A DNA stretch of 64,000 nucleotides from Bombardia bombarda (GCA_030512295.1 JAULSR010000001.1:5665001-5729000), one strand, 5' to 3'; counted from the stretch's first letter, positions 1 to 12,207 are shown. Translations and numbers: made by a program. The notes: generated by a model from the sequence alone, not told the origin.

Positions 1-1198
1 ACAGGATGAGAACATTCGGTTTTTTCACTCACATCAGCCAGTAGCCCTCCGAGTGAAAGTGAGGGACGATTTTGCCGAAAAGAGCCAGTCACGGTGTTCT
101 TATATCTTGTTGTCCCAAGCTTGTCAACGGTTTCAAGCCACATGGACGGAAACGCTGGAGTCTTCACGTTGCCCGACTCCTTTTCCACCATCATTGCTAG
201 GGCTTTCTTCTGGTGGCTGTCATTTTGGTCAGTAATGTAAGTCTGACAACGGTTTGACATGTAACTCACGGCTTCAATGCGGTCTTTAGCCTACTGCTGA
301 CATGAACCTCGCTGAAAATCGTTGGGCCTGAAGCCTGGTCAAGGACTTTGTTGATCTTCGACTTGGTGGCTAAGCTGACTGCCGCAGCTCGGGGCGCTCC
401 GTCGAAAACGATGTCTTCCTTTTCCACATCCTCATTCCACTCTTCAAACTCTATGCCAGGCGGAAGTAGCACTTGGGGGTTGATATAAGGTACAGCCGAG
501 CAGTAAGCCTTTGGTTCTTGAAGAAAGATCTCCTTCCGAGACAGAAGCTCTCCAACCTTATCCCCAGTATCTTTGAATCCATATACCATGACTTCCAAAA
601 TGTCGCCATCTCCATTGATAGCGGAGAATGTAGCACGATATACATCGGCAAGGGTGAATATCGTTTTAGCAATACCACTTGGAAGAAGCCCCGCGAATTC
701 TTTCGACTGGGAATAGCGCAGAATCACACCCCCTTTCTGGACGTCAAGATCGACCTTTTGCTGTGGTCTTACTTTCCTCCTCCTTGACTCAATGGCCATG
801 CGTACATTCATAATCTCGATCTGTCATAATATCAGATTGGGCCAGAAGCTGAATCCCGGAGCAAAACCACTCACGACTCCAAAACAAGTATCGAATCTGC
901 AAGATTCTTCCCCATCGATGTCCATGCGATCCGGGTCCAACGGTAAAGGGCCATGATTCTCATTATCCACTTCTAAAGAAACTGACCCGATATGCCTCGC
1001 GTCTTGATCGGAGTGGATGCCCGTCAGGCCTTCTTCTGGTGTCGGATAGAGAGTATTTTGACCAGTCGACGATTCCTCACCGCGATTCCTTTTTTTCCAA
1101 GGGCTGCTGCAATTGTCAAATGTCGAGCCTTTGCCGGACTCATCGCGATCTCGCTTGTTTGTGGGCTTCAGGGACTGGCCCCAAGGATAATTTTCCAT
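1..1198 (-). CDS. SNF2-family ATPase (RAD5/SMARCA3-like), 5' part only; gene runs off left edge
   Basis: Probable ATP-dependent chromatin or DNA-repair remodeller of the nucleus. The model has three exons on the minus strand, 875–1198, 270–820 and 33–216, joined at GTGAGT donors and CAG acceptors (introns 821–874 and 217–269). It starts at the ATG at 1198–1196 (MENYPWG). The first ~100 residues are low complexity. A CFGV-IEIMNVRM junction follows, then a region ending YINPQVLLPPGIEFEEW. Exon 3 reads PHQKKALAMMVEKE, then NTVTGSF and GGLLAD, the block that directly precedes the Walker A motif (MGLGKT) in fungal SNF2 helicases. A GTGAGT donor at 32 follows that block, so the ATPase core lies outside the window. 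The exon phases agree across all three joins, which supports the model. The upstream start could be further 5', since open frame also exists up to about 1494. Confidence 0.85.
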
Positions 1199-2706
1199 GC
1201 TCGATAAAAAGTAGCGGCCAGCTCTTTCTTTACCATTGATGGTTCTGAAAGCTTGCGCAGAAAGATGCCTGTAGGTGAAATCTCTTCAATCATGAGAGCT
1301 GGTGGAACGGAGAAAGGCAGGATGATGTGGCTGCGCCGCGTAGGCACCCAACCTTGCCCACCCACCCCAACACGTTCAGCGGGGCTCTGTATTTCCAGCG
1401 CGAGGCATTCTCGAGGCGGCTTCTGCGCATCTGCACGATAGCTGCACCTCCTATAGGCTAGGTCACGGTTGGGTGGTACTGCACACTGCAACACTGCGTC
1501 GTTACTTACCTACCTACCTACCTACCTAGCCGGGAAAAGAGGGTTGGCACAAAGCTTACGGGCTGCAGAATACTAGCCAAATGGAGCAATGCAGCCACCT
1601 GTACTGACCCAGCCGAGTGCAGGCCGGCACACCTGCCCGGCTGGCCGGGAGTAGGGTGACCGGGTGGTCAATGCTACGGTATCAGCGGTTATCATCATTA
1701 TACATCATGACTAGTAATCGACCCCCTAACATAGTCAACTTCTTCTTCCCAGTCACCGGGGCTGGTACTATAATCGAGCAGTACAATATAAAGGTAATCT
1801 ACTGGACTCCAATCGAAAGGTTTTAGGTTCAATTTTCGATATTTTTCTTTCTTTTTTCCCTAGGCCATCATCATTCATCAGCATTTTACACCTACCTGGG
1901 TACCTACTCAACAGTGTTTCCACCAAAACACCAACACAAGGCCCTTGGTCTAGTAGCCACATCATTACCTTTTATCACCTACTTACATCAATCCATACAC
2001 GACGGGTCAGTATTTTCTCTCAATCTAGATTGATAAAGCTGTCAGTAATACTGTACCCGTCAGCTACAAAGTGTACTGGTGTGAACCAAAGCATATGTTA
2101 TAGATTTGGTCGTCTTCAATCTTGTATATTACTCATATTTGGCCTGGCGACAGCAGTTTTTCAAAGGGCTTATCCCGGCTAGGTACTGTCAGGTGTTGTG
2201 ACGTGCAACGAAATGCTGCTCCACCAAGAACTAGTAAGTATTCAGGCGCCATAGGTTTCCATTGAGGGGGATCTAGTCGTACCTACCTAGTGTCGTATAA
2301 TAAGTCTAGCATGTAGGGGAAGTTGGTTGCTGATGAGGCAACAATTCTGTTTCTGTGCTTTCGTCAAACCTAGCAAGCAACAATGATACCATTTTAAATT
2401 TCCCACCGAGTCTCAACGTATTTTGTTCGTAATGTTCATGGCTTTTATATAGCTGTGTGACCGTCTGTGAGACAGAGCAAGATTATGGATACCAAGAAGT
2501 AAAACATTTGACGTCCTCACGGCTAGCCAACTCTCCATTGGTCCCCGCGGCAGCTTTCGGCCGTGCGAAGACAGTCACTCCCCTCAAATAACACGGATCT
2601 AACAGCGAGTGCTCATTTTGGGAAATAGTCGCAAATCCTTAAGTGAACGTACATGGGCCAACGATCGTGTCTCTCGCCATCCCTTACCATCTGTTCACCA
2701 CCGCCA
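1199..2706. other. Intergenic; TACC microsatellite and AT-rich DNA
   Basis: No convincing coding region. A (TACC)n tract lies at 1504–1529, and short TACCTA runs recur near 1890 and 2280. The first ~300 bp should hold the promoter and 5' UTR of the SNF2 gene. Short open frames here lack codon structure or family resemblance. Confidence 0.6.
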
Positions 2707-3330
2707 TGCCATCTTCCACGCCGGTCGGCGACAGTGGTAATTCGACAAGAACACTCAAGTAAGTCCGCGAGGAAGAATACAATGTGCTCAGCCGCCTTGC
2801 CCATGCTCCAGCGCTCGACGCGATGAAGAAGGACATCTGCCAGCACAGGCGTTCAATCGAGACTCTCACCCGACATCACCTCGGCCTACGAGCTGGTAGC
2901 TTCAACTTGTGCGTCCCCATCTACGTCATGTCTGGGGTGGATGAAAGGTGCATCCTGTTTCGTTGCGCCATGTCGCACAAGGTCGCTGAGGCGAAATACC
3001 CCGGCACTGTCGACGAGAAGCTTGGCTGCGAGGTTGGCGCATATGTATGCATGCAAGAGAAATGTCCTGACATCCGTATTCCTCATCTATACGGCTTTGG
3101 ATTCTTCGATGGCTGCCATGTATGACTTTCGTCGAACTTTTACTTCTCTCCCTTCCTATCTTCACCGGTTCAATTGTCTTCCGCTAACACAGGCGTTTCG
3201 CCCAGTTCACCCATGTCCGTCACCGACCCTCCATCCTACCAAGACTTATCCCCAAACACACTGCGAAACTCCCACTCACGCTGTTATCCAAGTCATTATC
3301 CAAACTCTAGTCTTAGGGAGTCTGTCGTGA
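2707..3330 (+). pseudogene. Relic of a fungal APH-like phosphotransferase-family gene
   Basis: The translation from about 2769 to 3119 matches blocks I associate with the expanded fungal phosphotransferase (APH/choline-kinase-like) family: LSRLAHAPALDAMKKDI, then QHRRSIETLTRHHLGL, YPGTVDEKLGCEVGAYV and DIRIPHLYGFGF. The segment normally between RHHLGL and GSFN is missing. An in-frame TAA lies just upstream at 2760–2762. After a GTATGA donor at 3120 and a CAG acceptor at 3192, the FAQFTHVRHRP block continues only in a shifted frame and then hits stops near 3320. No kinase catalytic loop is present. I read it as an internally deleted, frameshifted relic. Its decayed 3' end touches the minus-strand relic that follows. 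Confidence 0.6.
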
Positions 3331-3841
3331 CACGAGCGCAGTGTAGAACAACGCAAGGGATAATAATCCATTGCCTGTCAACAAAGACACTGTGCACCAC
3401 GCATGTATTCGGTTACACACACAGTGTCGCCACCGCGAGGAGTATTCAGCAACATCACCACTGGTGGTGCCGTCGCCGTCGCCGTCGCCGTCGCCATCGC
3501 CATCGCGTGCAGGGAGCGCAACCCGCTCCAAGCCAATGTGCACCGCTAAGTTTCCAAAAGCCGCTTCTAGTATCGCCCTTCGTATCTCAAAGGGAGCCTG
3601 TCGAAGAAAGGGCCAATCGATGAGCGATGTCCATCAGAGGACGACGCGCTGGGACTGAGAGTGAGAGCGATTGAGAAGAAGTAGAGTCATTGGGTTCTGC
3701 CTTTTTAGTTCTCGGGAAATATTTCTTGAGTTTTGATAGCATCGTGTAAAGTCGATAACGGATGCTGTTGACGGATCTTGTTGGGGGACTGTTGAGGATC
3801 TGGGCGGGCGCATCTTCTACAGTGGGCGGCGACCGCCCCAA
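3313..3841 (-). pseudogene. Relic of a DUF7730/F-box-like fungal gene
   Basis: The minus-strand frames read MLSKLKKYFPRTKKAEP, then PFFDRLP, EIRRAILEAAFGN and HIGLERV, and later SRWRHCVCNRIH. The FFDRLP…EIRR.IL..AFG pattern is the start of the fungal DUF7730/F-box-like family as I know it. The blocks fall in different frames: a single base is missing between FFDRLP and EIRR near 3590, and a TGA interrupts upstream. A GGC/GAC triplet expansion encodes a run of Asp-Gly around 3472–3507. No complete frame survives. The family assignment rests on these short blocks only. Confidence 0.5.
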
Positions 3842-4344
3842 TGTCGATGCAACTACTCCATTATTCTAGATGCGTTTGGCGGCGCGGCGCAAGTCGGGCA
3901 ATTGAGTCGATGGAATCGTGGAGGTTGGAAAAGTGCAAGTACGGGCCACATAGCAGAAGATTGCTCCTTCCGTCAATCGCAATCAACCAACAAAATCACA
4001 CGGTTTCCGTGCGCTAATCGATATCCTAATTCCAGATTTATATCCGTACACCCAGCTCCGTGGAAATTTCTGTATTCTCTTGGCGACCAGATCGCATGCG
4101 AGACAATGCCCACCGCCGCTTTGTAGTCATGACGCACTAGACTTACATTCGGTCCATCGCAAGCCACGATTCTCATCAGAGACGTCATTGTCTCCAGATC
4201 GGGAAACAGCAAAACCCCCACGATGGATCCCGACTTTTCCAGCGTCTGCTCTCGACGTGAAAGCCCATTTCGTGCCTGCTCTTTCTCGTCGCAGCACGAT
4301 TTGCTACAGATCAATCCGGAACCTGACTCGTAACGCCCGCCACG
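3842..4344. other. Intergenic, promoter side of the FAD oxidoreductase
   Basis: No gene seen. The region upstream of the ATG at 4345 is C/T-rich over its last ~150 bp, as in many fungal 5' UTRs. Confidence 0.5.
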
Positions 4345-6114
4345 ATGTCTAGGGATGCGAGATCGAGAAAGAAGGTGCTTGTCGTGGGAGCGGGGGCTGC
4401 TGGTAGGTCATGTCAATCTCAACGACCCCCAGTATTTTCAACGGATGACTGACAAAAGTCGATCAAAAAAGGAATGTCCTGCGCGCACCACCTAGCACAG
4501 CACCCAGGCAAATTTGAAGTGACGCTCGTCGACGCCGTCGGCTACTGCGGCGGTCAGGCCTTTTCCATCCCCATCGACAAGAGCAAGCATGGCGCGTCCT
4601 GGCTCAACCAGGGTGTCCAGGGTGGCTCCTACATCTTCCACCACACCCTAACGATGTTTGCTCGACAAGGCTATGCCGCCAACCCCGTCAAGCTGCAAGT
4701 CTCGTTCGGCAAGGGCGACCAATTCTGGACCAATGTCTATCCGACGAAGCTGCTAGAGCGACACCAGGGCGAAGCCAGACGATTCTCGAGGATGCTGTCG
4801 ATTATCCGCTGGTTCGAGTTGTTCTTCGTCCTCATGCCGATCAAGTACCTCATGAAGCTATTCTTCTTCAGCTATGAATTTGCCAATGCCGTCGTCCTGC
4901 CCATGGTGGCGCTCTTTCTTGGGACAGGTAACTACACGCCTGAGGTCCCGAGCATCATACTGGAGCGGCTTTGCACTAGCCCGACGTACGGAATGTGGTA
5001 TCCACCAGATAAGGAGAGCATCGCAAGCAACCTTCCACCCATGGTTGTTTTTCCCAATTTCAGTCAATTCTACGGGGACTGGCAGAAGGACCTGCTGAAG
5101 AAGGGTGTTGATGTACGACTCTCGACTGAACTGACGCAGATAGTGCGCCGTGACAAGAATGGCGTGATTGTCGAGATGATCAAGAGAACGCCCGCGGGTG
5201 CTAAAGAGATAACAGAACACTACGATGAGATTGTCATCTGCTGCCTGTACGTTGTCTACCCTACGTCTGTGAGTCCCCATGCACATGTTCTGACGATAGC
5301 AACCAGGGCCGATACAGCGAAACGACTCCTCGGCAAGACAGCCAGCTTTCGCGAAAAGAGAATCCTAGGCGCGGCCAAATTCAGCGACGACATCACCATC
5401 ACGCATCACGACAGCGCCTACATGCGGAAGCACTACGAAAACTTCTTCAACTCCGAACAAGCCGTCACCAGCCTGAGCGGCAAAGACCAGACGTTTCGCG
5501 TCCAAACAGCCCGCAACAGCTTCCGGCCAATGTACTACATCAAGCCATACCAAGACGACATGACCAAGCTCGAGATGTGCTTTGACTGTACCAACTACCA
5601 AGCCCAGTTCCCGCCTGATGTCGACTTCGACAACCACGTCTTCCAGACGATATTCCTGAACAAGAAACGCGACAGTCATCTCTGGACGGATAGGGAAATC
5701 CAAGAAAGCAAGATCATCCGCAGAGACTGGTGGCATCAGCTGTGCCACTCTTGGACGCATTATGCCTTTGTGGTGCCGTGGATGTGGCTGCTCCAGGGCC
5801 GCAGACACACTCGTTTTGCAAGTTCGTGGACCATGCTCAATGCCCACGAGGTGGCGATCATGAGCGGGCTGGCTGCTGCTGTTGATCTGGGCGCTGCGTA
5901 TCCTGAGGATCTGGAGAGGGACAGGTTCGCGCTGCTTTCTTTTCGGCTGTACTATTTGCTCGTGTATGGACGCTGGTATAGAAGAAAGGCGACAAAGAGT
6001 GGACCTGGTGAGGAATGGGCGACTGGGCCGTACGGGAGTGTTTATAAAGGTCCTGGGGCGGTTGAAAAGGAGAGGCAGATGTGGCAGGAGGCGAGGGGGG
6101 CGGATGAGAACTGA
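4345..6114 (+). CDS. FAD/NAD(P)-binding oxidoreductase, amine-oxidase-like
   Basis: Three exons, 4345–4402, 4472–5246 and 5307–6114, with introns 4403–4471 (GTAGGT…AAG) and 5247–5306 (GTACGT…CAG). The second intron is 60 bp with no stop, so it reads through in the genomic frame. The protein of about 545 aa opens with KKVLVVGAGAAGMSCAHHL, a Rossmann dinucleotide-binding motif, followed by an acidic residue ending the second beta strand (TLVDAVGYCGG). A hydrophobic stretch lies around FELFFVLMPIKYLMKLFFF. The pattern suits a flavin-dependent amine oxidase or phytoene-desaturase-like enzyme; the substrate cannot be told from sequence. There is no signal peptide. It converges on the low-complexity gene to the right. 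Confidence 0.8.
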
Positions 6115-6478
6115 TGAGGGCTAGTTGTATACGGACGGATTATTAAGAGACGGGTCACCTCGATATGGGGGTGATTAGGGAGATAAAGATACAACTTTGA
6201 TCAAATGGAATTTGCCTATTGTTGCCTAGGGGTATATAGTGTTGTATCTCCGGCATTCCCACGTATCCAGTTTCCCATTATTCCCAATTGTTTCCTGATA
6301 TGTTGACGATGTCGACCAGACATTATACAGATGTACAACTCCATATCCCACCATTGAGAAACAAACATCATCGTATCTTATCAAAGGCCGTCAGAACAAA
6401 ACAACATCAAAAGAATCCAACACCTTTAACCCATCCGCGTCATTCCATATCAAATCACAAACGCCCAGACCCCAGAGC
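6115..6478. other. Short intergenic region between convergent genes
   Basis: 3' flanks of two convergent genes. AT-richer around 6120–6300, with ATATAGT and TTGTTTCC stretches. No gene seen. Confidence 0.5.
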
Positions 6479-8625
6479 TCAACGCTCGCCACCCCCCAAC
6501 CCACCCAAAACTCCCCCCAGCAACCCACCAACACCCTTCGTCACGCCCCCAACAACAGAACCAACACCACCCAGCACGTCGCCCTTGCCAATCTTCCCAA
6601 CGCCATCACCAACACCCCCCGTGACGCCGGTCACCGCCCCGCCGACGCCCTTGCCCACCCCGCCGACGATCCCGCCGACGGGACCCCCAACAGTGTCGCC
6701 CACGCCCCCAAGTGTTCCGTCGACGGTATCGCCCTGCAGAGAAAGAAAGCAAGAAAAATCAAATGGTCAGCAGACTGCCATCAACCACTGCAACACACGC
6801 TGTTGCTGCTTGCGCTGCTGGCGCTTTTCCTGCTGCTGCTGCTGCTGCTCGTCTCCATCACCATCCCCGAGACCACCAGGCTCGCGCAGGCGAAGTGGGC
6901 GACGGTGGCGGGAGGGGTCGTCGTCCACGGCCGCGGCAGGTGTGGCCGGACGACGAGGAGGTGGTGGAGGAGGAGCCGGGGGAGGAGCAGGAGCAGGAGC
7001 GGCAGGGGCAGAATGCGCTTTGCCGGCAGCATGATGATGTCCACCACGCCTGAAATACGAAATAGGAGGGGGTCGGAGATCGGAAACACGTACCAGTCCC
7101 TTTCCCGCGCCGCCGACCGTCTGGCCCGCGCCGCCCGCCAGCCCGCCGACCGTGCCCACCACGTCGCCGCGGCCCAGCGCGCCCGTCGTGTCGCCGACCG
7201 TCTTGCCCAGGCCGCTGGTCGTGTTGTCGAGCGTGCTCTCGACGCCACCCGTCGCGCCCTTGACCGTCTTGCCGAGGCCGTCGGCTACCTGCTTGACTGG
7301 CTTGGCTAGTGGAGTTCCGGAGCTGACATCAGCGGCGGTGCGGCCGAGGGTGTCGGTTACGGCGGCGCCGGTGGATTTGACGAATCCGCCGGTGGGGAGC
7401 TGTGCCTCGGGGGCGTACTTCTTTTGTTTCTTGATCATGGGGGCAGTGGGGGCTGAGGAGGGGATAGTAGGGGCGGGGGCCTGCTGGGAGGAGATGGTGG
7501 TTTGTTGGGTGCGGGAGGCAGCGGCAGTGGCAGGTGTGAGGGAGGAGGAGGGGACCTTGGAGGGGGTGCTGGTTGAGGCTGTTGGTGGGCGTGTCGTTGT
7601 TGGTCTGGCTGCGGGGGTGGATGTGGATGCTGTGACAGGAAGAGGACCAGTGGGTTTCTTCGACGATGGAGCTGCCGCGGGGGTGCGTTTGAGTACTGCT
7701 GGGCCTGGGACCTTGGCTGGGGTGGTACTGGCAACAACAGGCTTTGCCGGGGCCACGGCTTTGGAAGGAGTCCGGGTCTTTTCCTGAGAGGGCAGAGGCG
7801 TGATGGTTTCCGTCTTGGTCATGGTCGAGGACTTGTGGATGGCGCGTGTGATGTGTGCAGACGCTGTGTTGGGGCGGAAGTTCGGAGCTGGCGATGTGCT
7901 CGTTGCGGGACTCGTCGCCTTGGCGGGATTTGTCGGGTCCGCAGGGGAGAGCCTCATGGCCGTGGACTTTCTCTCGGCTCGTGCAGCGTGGGCGGATGCG
8001 GTGGCTGGCCGCAGGTTTGGCTTGAGCGGCTGCTCGCCGCTTAGCGGCGATGATACGTGTTTGGTAGGAGAGGCCTTTTCAGCGGGCTTCTGTATTGTCT
8101 TTTGCACAGGCTTGGAGGGAGTCTTGTCTTCCTTGGTTCTTGGGAGAGCGGGTGCATGCTTCTTGGCCGCTGATGAGCTCACTGCCGGCGCGGATGATTT
8201 GGCGGCCGAGATTGAGGTCGAGATGCGATTCTCTGAGGTGTTTGCAGCCTTGCTGGCGGGCTTAGATGCAGAACTAACCACGGCGTCTGTCTTCTTTGGG
8301 GTGAAAGACGATGTCTTTGGTGCTGGTGCCTTGGGTGTGCTGCTGGCGACCTTGGCAGGTGTTGAGGTGGTCTTTTTCACCACCTTCTCAGGCGTTTCGG
8401 CGGTCTTGGCTGGGACGGGCTTTGTTGATTTGATATTGGAAGACGATGGAGGTGTTGTCCTTGGGGCTTTGGTGTTGGCGACGGCATGTTCCTTGTGTGC
8501 CGAGGCTGGATAATGATGAGTTAGACACCTGGGCGTGAATAGGACGCAGCGTATCCATCGTCACTGTAGCTGTAGCACTTACATGGTATGGTGGAGCGCG
8601 GCGTGCTTACGACGGCGGTTGCCAT
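6479..8625 (-). CDS. Large Ala/Pro/Ser/Thr-rich low-complexity protein with Gly/Val-rich tail
   Basis: Three exons: 8583–8625, 7094–8505 and 6479–6733 (introns 8506–8582, GTAAGT…CAG, and 6734–7093, GTACGT…CAG). Phases agree and give about 569 aa starting MATAVVSTPRST. Residues ~15–370 are a disordered, Lys-containing A/P/S/T-rich region with repeated PATASAHAARA and PNTASAHITRA-type motifs. The C-terminal ~200 residues switch to repeats such as LGKTVGDTTGALG and GGVGKGVGGAVTGV, resembling LEA-like amphipathic or Gly/Val repeats. There is no membrane segment or signal peptide. The 360-bp intron is long for this window and contains a CTG-triplet run at 6830–6850. I do not recognise a named family. 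Confidence 0.7.
6830..6850. repeat. CTG/CAG triplet microsatellite inside an intron
   Basis: About seven consecutive CTG triplets on the plus strand, inside the last intron of the low-complexity gene. Confidence 0.9.
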
Positions 8626-9480
8626 CTCGAATGTGATGGATATTGGTGGGGCACTTTAAACTGCTGGTAGTATGTCGATCTTCGTATAGACCTAGTTAAT
8701 GTTGGATCAGAAATTTTGGGGTGATATTGGAGAATAATATAGCAGCTGTAGCAGTCTTTGTTGCATGGGAAAATAATCCTAGCAAGTGACGCTCATCGCA
8801 CATTGTGTAACAAGCCAGACAATTATGACGTCAATTAGTCCGACTCCACGATGTGCAGAAAGACCTGTCTCGACAGGGAAAGACGGGTGAGCAACGTGTC
8901 TGCTCTGCCCTCTGATTCGTCCAGCGCGTCATGCGGGATGGAGGTGGGGACACCCTTTACACACCTGCACACCTACCTTCTCGCCACCAGCACGCGTCCT
9001 GCAACAAGATTTGCAGAGCAATTTATTATTTTATCTTTACCCCTCTTCTGACAACGTAATCATGATGGATGCAGGTGTGGTTTAAGGGTGATAGATAGCA
9101 TTTCGGCGGCATGAAAGGGCTCGAGAGCTCAGTCCAAGGATGGAGACTGTTGAGCAGAGTGAGTTTTAGATGCTCTCCAAATAAGACAGAATAACGACAA
9201 GGGTGGAAATATCTACTCAGTTGATGAGAGCTAAAACAATTGGACGGTATATTTAAATATACTCCAAGACGTGGCACCGCTAATCTCTAAATTCTCCGCA
9301 TGTGCGTGGTCCTATCAGTCCGCGTGCTACCTTACCTACCCTACCCTACGGAAATGGCAGGAAAAAAAAACCATCTTCACCTAACTCGTGTAGTACAAAA
9401 ATAGGAATAGATGAAGAGAAGGTTAATAAAATGAAAGTCGATTCAAAAGAATAAGGTGGCAACTGCGACGCGGGAATTGA
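8626..9480. other. Intergenic region
   Basis: Promoter side of the low-complexity gene and downstream flank of tRNA-Lys. AT-rich stretches near 8690–8760 and 9370–9450. No coding region or further RNA gene recognised. Confidence 0.5.
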
Positions 9481-9552
9481 GCCCGACGTGGGGGTCGAAC
9501 CCACAACCTTGAGATTAAGAGTCTCACGCTCTACCGATTGAGCTAGCCGGGC
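9481..9552 (-). tRNA. tRNA-Lys (anticodon CUU)
   Basis: Read on the minus strand, the 72-nt sequence folds as a full cloverleaf. The 7-bp acceptor stem is GCCCGGC/GTCGGGC with one G·T. The D stem is GCTC/GAGC, the anticodon stem TGAGA/TCTCA with loop CTCTTAA (anticodon CUU), and the T stem GTGGG/CCCAC with loop TTCGACC. There is no intron. All stems are intact, so it should be functional. Confidence 0.97.
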
Positions 9553-9885
9553 AGATGCCTAGCCATATTTGGATGAATGATCGTTCCACATCTGAGATTA
9601 TAGTCTCCATCCTGCCTTCCTCCAAACTTGGAAAAGGGTTAATATCCCTAATTATTAAAACGAGGTGCAAGCTGTTTTTTTGCCCTTCCATATCACTATT
9701 TGCTTTACACAAATGCAGCAGTCTTTAGAACAGTTTGTGGATCCACTCTTGAGTGAAAATGGAGACTACAAGCTTCCCTGACGTTGCTCATGCCATCATA
9801 GTCTCAGCTCTCACGTAAATAAATAAGCCGATCAGTATTACTATTAGTTTGAAGGAATAAGGTAGAAAAAGCGGAAATGAAGGTA
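9553..9885. other. Intergenic region
   Basis: AT-rich, 333 bp. It holds the 5' flank of tRNA-Lys and the 3' flank of the SDR gene; a T-run at 9674–9680 is visible. No gene seen. Confidence 0.5.
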
Positions 9886-10709
9886 TCACGCCTGAATCTT
9901 CTTTGCTGCCTCGACAATATCCGAGTGCTCCCAAGTGTCGGCCTTGTAGCCATTCAGCGCAGTTTCCACCATCAACTTGCCGAGTGCATCCACGCGGACC
10001 GAGGGAGCAAGTTGGAGGAACATGCTTTTCCAGGTGCTCTGCTTGGGGAGGATAAATGCAGGCCTGAAGATATACGACTCGAAGAAGCTCGAGTTCTCTT
10101 TGGCGTGAGCCAAAAGCTCATTCTCTACTTGGCCCTGTTGCGGTTTTGTCATTAGCCGCGTTCTATCCAACATAAAAATGCGAGGCATCGTACGCGTATT
10201 CGCAGGTAGTCCTGCATGATCCAAAGTGGCTTATTCTGGTCCCGCGTCACGCATAGACCGGTCAGGCAGATGAAGCGAAATTTATGGTTCGGGGCCGCCG
10301 CTGCTTTGCGCTGCTCTGTGATGGCGCGCGCTGTGGCCATGGGATAGTCGACGTGGACCTTCTTGACGGTCGCGTTGTCCATGGCGCCTGCCATCCCTGG
10401 TTTTCCCAAGGACCTGAGGGGTACCAAAGCACTTGTTAGCTGAGACTTGTCGCGAATGTCATCGTATTTGTCTGTCATCATAACGAACCATATGCACGCA
10501 TCCGCGCCCTCAATTGCTCGCAGGGTATCGTCGTTGTAGGATAGAAAGTCGTCCATGATGACGACCTGGACCTTGGGGTTGCTGGCGACGGATGCAGGGA
10601 GCTGCCTTCGCGATAGCACTACGACGGAGGTGATGGAGGGGTGCTGGATGCACTGCTCGAGCACCTCTCCGCCGGTGAATCCCGTGCATCCAGTCAAGAT
10701 GACTTTCAT
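9886..10709 (-). CDS. Atypical short-chain dehydrogenase, HTATIP2/NAD(P)-binding type
   Basis: Three exons: 10489–10709, 10194–10413 and 9886–10134. Introns are 10414–10488 (GTTCGT…CAG, 75 bp) and 10135–10193 (GTACGA…CAG). The 75-bp intron has no stop, so the frame reads through it. Removing it restores ADACIWSLGKP…VHVDYPMATARA, which fits the family better. The ~229-aa protein starts MKVILTGCTGFTGGEVL, a G-x-x-G-x-x-G Rossmann motif, and continues with VVVLSRR and RFICLTG strands. The start was placed at 10709, although the frame is open upstream, because the Rossmann strand begins there. The likely role is an NAD(P)-dependent cytosolic oxidoreductase or regulator; the substrate is unknown. 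Confidence 0.8.
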
Positions 10710-12207
10710 GATGGAGCCAGATGTCAAAATTGTGTTGCAGGTCGTATTTCCGTGGGGGCGAGAAGCTGCTCGAGATGCAGAAGTCAATTGTGGTAAAATG
10801 CGAAAAGCGTGGAGAGCTACGAGCAGAACAAGATTGAAGATAGCCCGACGGCTGAACACCTTCCCGCCATCCATGCTCCCCTCAGTCCGACCTCCCTCGG
10901 GATCGGGACTTATGGCGGGCCCGAACACTGTTAAGCCCGCAATGCTTGCTTGGGTTGACACCTGCACGAATGAAAGGTTCATGATTTCAAGTCAAAATAA
11001 AATAATTTCGAGTACCTACTACCATGTAAAATAACCAATCAGCGTTCACGACCTTGCACCACCAATTGTCCGACTGAGCCTTGGCGATATGGCGCCTTCA
11101 GTGAGGTCTAAAAAGGTGGGGTAAAGCGGCACACAAAGAGCACGGTGGCGCGCAGTCACACATTATTACTGTAGTGACGCCTACATCATCTGTGATATCA
11201 ATACCCCTATTAACATGGACCTAACCGCAAAAAGTTAGTATTTACTCCTTTTATTCTTCCAAGTTCAAAGCAATCAGCAGCCAGATCCTGCACACGGAAT
11301 TGCGCACCTAGTGCTACCTCATGCACATACATTCCGACAGCTCAAGAGGTTTTTTTATCGGTCTAGTATCAATCAATGAGCTTGAAATGAACAGACAGAC
11401 ATTTTAACGGCACCACTGTATGCACTCTCTTCATCAAACACATCCATGATCCAGATGGCCTCGACATTTTTTTCCTCAACAACCATTTCAGCTGCTGTCA
11501 GCGGCTTTCTTGGGGAACTATATGGCTCTGGGCATCTGTCACCCATCTAGTTGAGTTTTGGACTTTCCGGTTTTTCCCAAAAATAGGATCCAGCCCGGCC
11601 GCGTCAGCCCTCGAGGCCATCACGTCTTAGGGAAGATCAAAGCTGTTCTTTGACACCGTTGCATACCCGTGTTTCAAGCATACGGGTGCCAAGCATTGCG
11701 GCAATGGCGGCCCGATTCATACAACAACGCTCCAGGATCGGAGTATGGCAAGACCATGATATGAGAGACGCAAGCGTTGAAGGTATCGCAGCCGTCCTAA
11801 CCCGAGTGTAGCGGAATGCCACGTTTTCCAGACCGTTGCCCCGTCTGCAGAATTATTACCATTTATTTCCAGAAGTGAAAGAACATAATCAGATGCTGGA
11901 CTACTGCTCGTCCATTCGAGATGGCTACAGTTTGCGCATATACAATGCGGTATCATCACGTTTGTCACACTATTTGTGCACAACATACACCACTTCCAAG
12001 CAGGATTTGATTATCAGCATTGCTACTGACCTGTATATACTACGTCTAGTAGGTCATAAGAGCACATAAGACCTGTAGCACTGATCTAGAGTAGACAAAC
12101 AAGATGTGCACGTACTGTGTTTGTACTTACCCCATGAATATCAACCTCGTATAACAGAACAGATAACACAAACACCATTCCCCCCATTTCAAACACAGTC
12201 ACAACAC
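10710..12207. other. Intergenic region
   Basis: About 1.5 kb with no supported gene on either strand. Mildly AT-rich. Short open frames lack start context and family resemblance. Confidence 0.5.

Noticed and set aside
7152..8513. Plus-strand Val/Gly-rich open frames
   Set aside because: Antisense of the low-complexity Ala/Pro gene.
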